64,000 nucleotides of DNA, from the NCBI GenBank assembly GCA_943736015.1, contig OX031073.1:29539210-29603209 (forward strand), written 5' to 3'. Below, in pieces: positions 58,237 to 64,000 of the stretch. Position 1 is the stretch's first letter. Each line of letters starts with the position of its first letter. A program made the translations under genes and the position numbers. Below the pieces are notes generated by a model. The model saw nothing but the letters and a program-made list of their open reading frames with translations, was not told where the DNA came from and searched no databases. This stretch comes from Tridacna crocea (taxonomy: Eukaryota > Mollusca > Bivalvia > Cardiida > Cardiidae).

Positions 58237-59358
58237 TTAAAGATATGATACATTTTTAAGACTTATTGACGAAATGAATCACCTGCCTTTATTGTAAACA
58301 CAGATTTTTGTGTGATTTGGCATCCAGATCATTTGTAATTCTCCTATTTTTCTCCTTCATCTGGAATTTTCAGATAATTGATAGGCAATGAACACTCTAC
58401 ATATTACAATTGGATTAAAATGCTATGTCACTGTCATCCTAACTTAACGAAATATAATAGAGTTTACAAAGAATGAGCAATATAGTTAGGGGATATGTCC
58501 TAAATACCATATTTAGTTACGTGGCATCTCACCATGCATTCTTAGATTTTCTGATATTGCGGTATTAACTTTTGACAAATATTTAGAATTCTAAACATGA
58601 AATTCGTCTATCTAGAAAATAATGGGAAAAGGAGAAAATGCTGGTTGCATCTGGGTTTTTTTCTTTTCCCATAAATTTTTGCAAAGCTTTTTCTCAGGGT
58701 ATTGTAAAGTTTGGATTATTTGGTAAAGAATAAACTTTTCATTATGAACAAGAAATTTCAATAAAAATGATTTATCTTGAGTTTTCTAAAATTGTCCTGG
58801 TACTTATCGTGTATCTTGTAGCAGATATATGCTACCATAGAAGGTATGTTTATGCTGCTCTCAAAAGTTTACCGTCACAATTTATTTGTGTTTCAGTATT
58901 TTTTATCCGTTGTCTGAAATTGATTATTCATTTGTCATATCATACAAAAGATTATCAGTTGAAAGAATGGGAGAAATGTAATCAAGACTGGGTGCTCGGA
59001 GTTATGACCTGTCTCTTTGTCCAGAAATGACTAAACAAACTCTGCGCCAGAAGGCTGCATTAAATCTTTACTTAATAATGAAATTTTTGTATTGTCCAAA
59101 CTCCAGTCATTCTCCGACATATTAACGTGGCTGATACGATGAAGGAAGAAGAAGAAAAACTCACCGAGACGTTACTAGCATATACCCTTTTCTGAAATGT
59201 TTTCTTTACGGTTGTTAAAACTCATGATTGTCATGAAGGATCAGAACAATTTGTGAAGTGTCTAAAGCCAAGAAATGCTTTTATTTACATTTTTCGTTCT
59301 GCAAAAATTCTTAGATGATACTGTAATAAAATTTGGTTGTTTTCTCTTTAAATCATAG
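58237..59358. other. intron sequence duplicated from 39,935-41,051
   Basis: Includes the MITE fragment (58,620-58,730). The 87-codon frame at 58,767-59,030 is not preserved in the other copy (40,470-40,730), so it is not called. Confidence 0.5.
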
Positions 59359-59460
59359 ATACAAGATGTTGATGCAATTTCGTCAGTGTGCAGCCAACAC
59401 GCAACAAATAAATCAGTAAATGCTATTGATGACAACAAGGGATTAAGTGAAACTTCAGAG
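59359..59460 (+). CDS. exon X, copy 2 (GC donor)
   Basis: Acceptor AAATCATAG, 34 codons starting IQDVDAISSVCSQHATNKSV and ending GLSETSE, donor GAG|GCAAGT. Differs from copy 1 at several codons, mostly replacing residues, without indels. Phase 0 at both ends. Confidence 0.6.
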
Positions 59461-59522
59461 GCAAGTTATGATTCTGGGGCAAAGTTTCCACTTTATCTAT
59501 TGCGATGAGCATTTACATCTAT

Positions 59523-59751
59523 TTAACCCTTTACCAAACGACAAAATTCTAGACCTATCCAAAATGAAAGCACTTACAGACGACAAAATACACATTACAA
59601 AATAATTTAAATTTGTTTCAAACAGGGTAAGAAACATTGTGAAAGAAGGAGAAAAAGCTGGTTACCAACATTTTCTCCTTTTCCCACAATGTTTTCCAAA
59701 GGCTTCTATCTCAGGTTGGTAAAAACCTGGGATTGTTTTGTGAAGGGTTAA
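59523..59751 (+). mobile_element. piggyBac-like MITE, TTAA on both sides
   Basis: TTAACCCTTTACCAAACGAC to TTTTGTGAAGGGTTAA, with internal hairpin gagaaaaagctggttacc against its inverse. Orthologous by duplication to 41,216-41,443. Confidence 0.8.
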
Positions 59752-60003
59752 GACACTAAATTTTAGATCAAGGTTTTTGAGGCAAAAAAGGATAATCTTG
59801 CAGATATCATGCTACAAATGCAGAATTTACAACCCTTCCTTTTAGCTCATCTTGGAATGACTTTTCTCAATGTATTGTATGATTGAATGATTGTATGGTG
59901 TTTAACGACATTTTCTACATTATTTCAATTATATTGCGGCTGCCATTTCAAATATATTCTTCTCTTAATAGATATAAAATGTTAGTTTTCTTTCATGTTA
60001 CAG

Positions 60004-60096
60004 TCAGATGCTACCCAACTAAAACGACAGCTTGCTACACCTATACCGTTATTAAATCAACAACCAGGCCCTTCACAACAGTCAAGTAAAATAATG
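60004..60096 (+). CDS. exon Y, copy F
   Basis: Acceptor ATGTTACAG, donor ATG|GTAAAG (slightly weaker). 31 codons starting SDATQLKRQLATPIPL and ending SQQSSKIM. Nearly all differences from copy A change residues (E to K, P to L, Q to L, R to P, R to S, N to K, V to M), yet length and frame are kept. The SINE upstream is truncated (59,880-59,944). Confidence 0.55.
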
Positions 60097-60394
60097 GTAA
60101 AGGTCTTGATTATTTACAGATACCTTTAGAATCCTCTGCAGCAGAAGCCTTTTTAAATTGGAATGTTAAGAGAAAGCACAAGTTTACTGTAGGTTTTAAG
60201 CTCCACTAGCCAATGGCCAGTAAACTAATTTCAAGGCTGTTTATCCAAATATCTGTCTGGGACTAACTTTCATTTCAAATTTTGCATCAAGGTTTTTGAG
60301 GCAAAAAAAGGATAATCTTGCAGATATCAAGCTGCAATTGCAGAATTTACAACCCTTCCTTTAGCTCATCTTGGAATGAATTTCTGAGTATGAT

Positions 60395-60692
60395 TGAATG
60401 ATTGTATGGTGTTTAACGACGTTTTCAATATTATTTCAAATATATTGCGGCTGCGGCTGCCAGTGCACCTGTCCATGTTTTCCTGGAGTTTCTTTTACCA
60501 GTGCTCTGCAAAATATTCTTTTCAAGCTACTGGCTGCTTTCCCACATAACCATCACTGAAATATTGGTTAGCAGTGGGCGAGGAATGAATCTTGTGGCAA
60601 TGACTCATCAATCCTTGGAAAGATATTGGCAGAACCCAAGACCCCTTGTTCTCAAGTCCTTCACGCTACCAACTGAGCTACTGGGGCCTGTC
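60395..60692 (-). mobile_element. tRNA-derived SINE, array unit G
   Basis: Flanks AATTTCTGAGTATGA (60,380-60,394) and GTTTCTCAATGTGA-like (60,693-60,707). Minus-strand head reads GGCCCCAGTAGCTCAGTTGG, a better A box than in units A-E; tail GTCGTTAAACACCATAC. Confidence 0.75.
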
Positions 60693-60800
60693 AGTTTCTC
60701 AATGTGAGCATCTTTTCTCTCTCTGTCCCTCACAGATATGTTAACTGTTCATCCTTCATGTTATTTTGATATAAAATGTTAGTTTTCTTTCATGTTACGG

Positions 60801-60893
60801 TCAAATGCTACCCAACTAAATCAACAGCCTGCTACACATATACAACAATCAAATCAACAACCAGGTCCTTCACAACAGTCAACTAATACAATG
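60801..60893 (+). pseudogene. exon Y, copy G, acceptor lost
   Basis: 31 open codons starting SNATQLNQQPATHIQQ, good donor ATG|GTAAGG, but the acceptor reads GTTACGG instead of GTTACAG. It cannot be used as it stands unless another AG is chosen. The coding frame is undamaged, so loss may be recent. Confidence 0.6.
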
Positions 60894-60997
60894 GTAAGGG
60901 TAGAGTCTTGATTATTTACAGTTATCTCTAAAAACCTCTACAGCAGAAGCATTTTTAGATTGTAATGATAAGAGAAAGCACAAGTTTGCTGTAGGTT

Positions 60998-61546
60998 TTA
61001 AAGGTGGCCCTTCAGAATTTGGGACGAAAATTTTAAAAAAGTGCGAAAAAATCATCCTCATATTCCCAAAGCCTTTTAATTTGCGTTCATAAAACGCAAA
61101 TAGTCGAAAATCATCTGACAACACGAGAAATTAGAGATTTACCACGGCCCAGGTTGACACCAAAGGGAGACACGTTCTATTTTTAGACGATCAATTCGCT
61201 CATTTTAATATAGGAATACACAGATAAAGTTTAAAACACAGCGTCCAAAGAAGACATTATGGAAAATATTTATTACATGTTTGTTATGTAATGGAATTTA
61301 AGCGTTATTAGTCACGTGCCAGTCACTTGACATTCCAACAATGCTTTATTGATTTTTGGCGCGAAATCTAAAAATACCTTAAGAGGCTAAGTAGCCTGTT
61401 AAGGGAACACCATCAAAAAACATTTTTTTTTGTAGTTTTATGAGTCTCAATTATTGATGATTTGTATTATTTTTTCTTATAAATTTCAGTGATATATATA
61501 TTTTTTGATTAAGTGAGATGTTAAAACTCTAAATACCCACCTTTAA
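60998..61546. mobile_element. AGGTGG MITE, TTAA-flanked
   Basis: TTAA-AGGTGGCCCTTCAG at the left and CCCACCT-TTAA at the right. The empty site GTAGGTTTTAAGCTCCAC is intact in array unit C (about 44,867-44,884), proving a TTAA duplication. Confidence 0.85.
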
Positions 61547-61905
61547 GCTCCACTAATCAATGGCCAGTAAGCACATTTCAAGGCTTTTTATCCAAATATC
61601 TGTCTGTGTCTTTCATTTCAAATATATTCTTCTCTGAAACCTCCCATCACTTTCGACAAAACTCCCACTGAAATCATTCTACCATGACCCTCTTCAGAAT
61701 CTTGTCAAAAATTTGCTTTCTGGTAAAAACTTTGGTTGCCGCTGCAACGAAACTTGAAATATTCAAAATCTTTTAATACCTTTTTCAAAATTAAAAGGCC
61801 TAGGGCTGCCAAATTTTGCATCTGGCTTTATCTACCAGACTCTTTATCAAGATTCTTCAAACTGAAGCGCTACAATTAAAAATTGCCTCGCCAAGTTTTT
61901 CATAG
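61547..61905 (+). mobile_element. decayed HINE type 2 fragment
   Basis: AAGCTCCACTAATCAATGGCC, then core phrase aactttggttgccgctgcaa and ggcctagggctgccaaattt. Continues into exon X copy 3. Confidence 0.55.
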
Positions 61906-62007
61906 ATACAAGATATTGATGACAATCCGTCAGTGTGTAGCCAACACTCAACAAATAAATCAGGAAATGCTATTGATGACAACAAGGGATTAGATGAAAC
62001 TTGAGAG
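61906..62007 (+). pseudogene. exon X, copy 3, in-frame stop
   Basis: Acceptor TTTCATAG, same 102-bp length, same GC donor (GAG|GCAAGT), starting IQDIDDNPSVCSQHSTNKSG. The third-last to second-last codons read ACT TGA (stop at 62,002-62,004). If included, translation would end here; otherwise it must be skipped. Confidence 0.6.
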
Positions 62008-62194
62008 GCAAGTTAGATTCTTTGGCAAAGTTTCCACTTCATCTATTGCACAGTGCACTTGCATCTATTTTAGACTCTAAATTTTAGATCAAGGTTTTTG
62101 AGGCAAAAAAGGATAATCTTGCAGATATCAAGCTACAAATGCAAAATTTAAAACCCTTCCTTTAGCTCATCTTAGAATGAATTTCTCAGTGTGA

Positions 62195-62499
62195 TTGTAT
62201 GACTGAATGATTGTATGGTGTTTAACGACGTTTTCAACATTATTTCAGTTATATTGCGGCTGCACCTGTCCATGCTTTCCTGGAGTTTTTTTTTTTCTTT
62301 TTTACCAGTGCTCTGCAAAATATTCCTTTAAAGCTACTGGCTGCTTTCCCACTTAACCATCACTGAAATATTGGTTAGCAGTGGGCGAGGAATGAATCTT
62401 GTGGCAATGACTCATCAATCCTTGGAAAGATATTGGCAGAACCCAAGACCCCTTGTTCTCAAGTCCTTCACGCTACCAACTGAGCTACTGGGGCCTGTC
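62195..62499 (-). mobile_element. tRNA-derived SINE, array unit H
   Basis: Flanks AATTTCTCAGTGTGA (62,180-62,194) and AGTTTCTCAATGTGA-like (62,500-62,514). Minus-strand head GGCCCCAGTAGCTCAGTTGG, then GGGTCTTGGGTTCTGCC; tail GTCGTTAAACACCATAC. Confidence 0.75.
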
Positions 62500-62607
62500 A
62501 GTTTCTCAATGTGATCATCTTTTCTCTCTCTGTCCCTCACAGATCTGTTAACTGTTCATCCATCAGTTTATTTTGGTAAAAAATGTTATTTTTCTTTCAT
62601 GTTACAG

Positions 62608-62700
62608 TCAAATGCTACCCGGCTTAATCAACAGCCTGCTACACCTATACCAAAATCAAATCAACAACCAGGTTCTTCACAACAGTCAAGTAATATAATG
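62608..62700 (+). CDS. exon Y, copy H
   Basis: Acceptor ATGTTACAG, donor ATG|GTAAGG. 31 codons starting SNATRLNQQPATPIPK and ending SQQSSNIM, phase 0 at both ends. Last recognisable exon in the window; the gene presumably continues to the right. Confidence 0.6.
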
Positions 62701-62763
62701 GTAAGGATAGAGTCTTTATTATTTACAGTTATCTCTAGAAGCCTCTACAGCAGAAGCCTTTTT

Positions 62764-63994
62764 AGATTGTGCTGTGTCCCTCGTCCGTTGTGTGTAGTCT
62801 GTCGTCAACTTTTTACCTTGTATACACATTAGTGGCCACATTTTCATGGCCAGAATGTTTGTCTCAATAAAATCTCAGACAAAATCGAAAATGGGTCATG
62901 TCGGGTCAAAAACTAGGTCACTAGGTCAAATCTTAGAAAAATATCATGTACACTCTAGAGTCCACACTTTCAGTTCAATACTCCTGAAAGTTGGTCGGAA
63001 TGTTTGCCTTGATGATAGCTCAAAGTACTTTGAAAATTGGTCAAGTTGGGTCAAAAACTAGGTCACCAAGTCAGATCTTAGATAAACCTTTAATATGCTC
63101 TAGAGGCCACATTTTCAGTCCAACAATCATGAAAATTGGTCAGAATGTTTGTTATGATGATATCTGGGATGAGTGTGTTAATGGGTCATGTCGGGTCAAA
63201 AGTTAGGTCATTAGATCAAATCCTGGGAAAATCTTGTATATGCTCTCAAGGCCACATTTTCAGTCCAAAACTCTTGAAAATTGGTCAGAATGTTTGCCGC
63301 GATGATATCTTGGACGATTTGAAAAATAGCTCATGTAAGGTCAAAAATAAGGTCACCAGGAGAAATCATAGAAAAACCATGTGTGCAGTATAGAGGCAAC
63401 ATTTACTATCGAAAACTCCTGAAAGTTTGTCAGAATGTTTGCCTGGATGATACCTTGAATTATTTTGAAAATGGGTCATGTTGGGTGAAAGACTAGGTCA
63501 CTGGGTCAAAATTTAGAAAAACCTTGTGTATGCTCTAGAGGCCACATTTTCAGTCTGATACTCTTCAAACGTGGTCAGAAAGTTTGTTATTGGTGATATC
63601 TCAACAGAGTTTGATAATGGGTAATGTCGGGTCAAAAACTAGGTCACTGGGTCAAAAATTAGAAAAACGTTGTGTATGCACTACAGGCTACATTTTACAG
63701 TCTGATACTTTGCAAACTTGGTCAGGATGTTTGCCTGGATGATATCTTGGACAAGTTTGATAATGGGTAATGTCGGGTCAAAACCTACCTCACTTGCTTA
63801 AATCTTAGAAAAACACTTTTATACGCTTTAGAGGCCACATTTTCAGTCCAGTACTCATGAAACTTGGTCAGAATGTTTGTCTTAGTGATACATGTATCTC
63901 AGAAGTGTTTGATAGTGGGTAATGTCTAATAAAAAACTAGATCACCAGGTCAGATCTTAAAAAAATTTTGTACATGCTCTAGAGGCCACATTTT
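62764..63994 (+). mobile_element. HINE type 1 ~145-bp core, running to the window edge
   Basis: CGTCCGTTGTGTGTAGTC-like start without 5' hairpin, then about eight monomers. Paralogue of 51,780-53,012. The last bases (CCACATTTTAAAGGT) match the HINE/AGGTGG MITE junction at 53,006-53,018, so the same MITE insertion probably follows outside the window. Confidence 0.7.
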
Positions 63995-64000
63995 AAAGGT

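Larger units (their letters stand above)
53645..60290 (+). repeat. segmental duplication, copy 2
   Basis: Collinear with 37,540-42,280 but more diverged than array units are from each other, and enlarged by the HINE at 54,642-56,805. Contains X copy 2 and Y copy F. Confidence 0.75.

Noticed and set aside
58767-59030. 87-codon frame reading MIYLEFSKIVLVLIVYLVAD
   Set aside because: The paralogous sequence at 40,470-40,730 does not keep the frame, so there is no sign of selection; composition follows AT-rich intron sequence.
62430-62499. A true tRNA gene on the minus strand (GGCCCCAGTAGCTCAGTTGG)
   Set aside because: A-box and B-box-like parts are present, but the acceptor stem does not close, the element continues into a SINE body and tail, and it is flanked by a target-site duplication.

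Overview
This is a eukaryotic, intron- and transposon-dominated window, AT-rich and without operon-like gene packing. The interspersed repeats (elements starting AGCTCACCTGAG or AGCTCCACTGGC with GTCC/GTCG microsatellites and ending in a GGGCC-ATCAT-GGCCC hairpin plus TCTTGT, a TACCCCC family, and tRNA-derived SINEs with a GTTAAACACC tail) are of the kind known from molluscs, so I read it as a bivalve genome. That assignment is by recognition, not by a search.

The only protein-coding signal I trust is one plus-strand gene spread over about 45 kb. A 230-bp exon (17,868-18,097) encodes a nearly complete death effector domain (DED) with an RxDLL motif. A 110-bp exon (32,873-32,982) continues it in the right phase (phase 1 to phase 1). 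It is followed by two kinds of symmetric phase-0 mini-exons: X (102 bp, three copies, with GC rather than GT donors) and Y (93 bp, eight copies, Q/P/S/T-rich). All intact copies can be joined without changing frame. Both ends of the gene lie outside what I can identify: no initiator exon was secured, and the array runs towards the right edge.

Region by region: 1-9.8 kb is repeat fragments and unassigned sequence. 9.8-16.7 kb is a giant nested foldback structure. 17.8-18.1 kb is the DED exon. 18.1-32.8 kb is an intron packed with Helentron-like nonautonomous elements (called HINE here), including a three-element head-to-tail row and a 3.7-kb TIR insertion. Exon 2 sits in a 250-bp gap between two HINEs. 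33.0-41.0 kb is more HINEs. 41.05-47.3 kb is the first X exon and a 1.34/1.01-kb tandem array with five Y exons. 47.3-53.6 kb is a nested stack of later insertions in that array. 53.6-62.7 kb is an older paralogous copy of the 37.5-42 kb block with two more X and three more Y exons. The window ends inside another HINE.

Because the region is internally duplicated, several transposons have their empty site elsewhere in the same window. This gives direct element boundaries: HINEs enter T runs, and two MITE families duplicate TTAA. Relative insertion order can therefore be read from sequence alone. All boundaries were measured by eye and may be off by a few bases; no alignment or database search was run.
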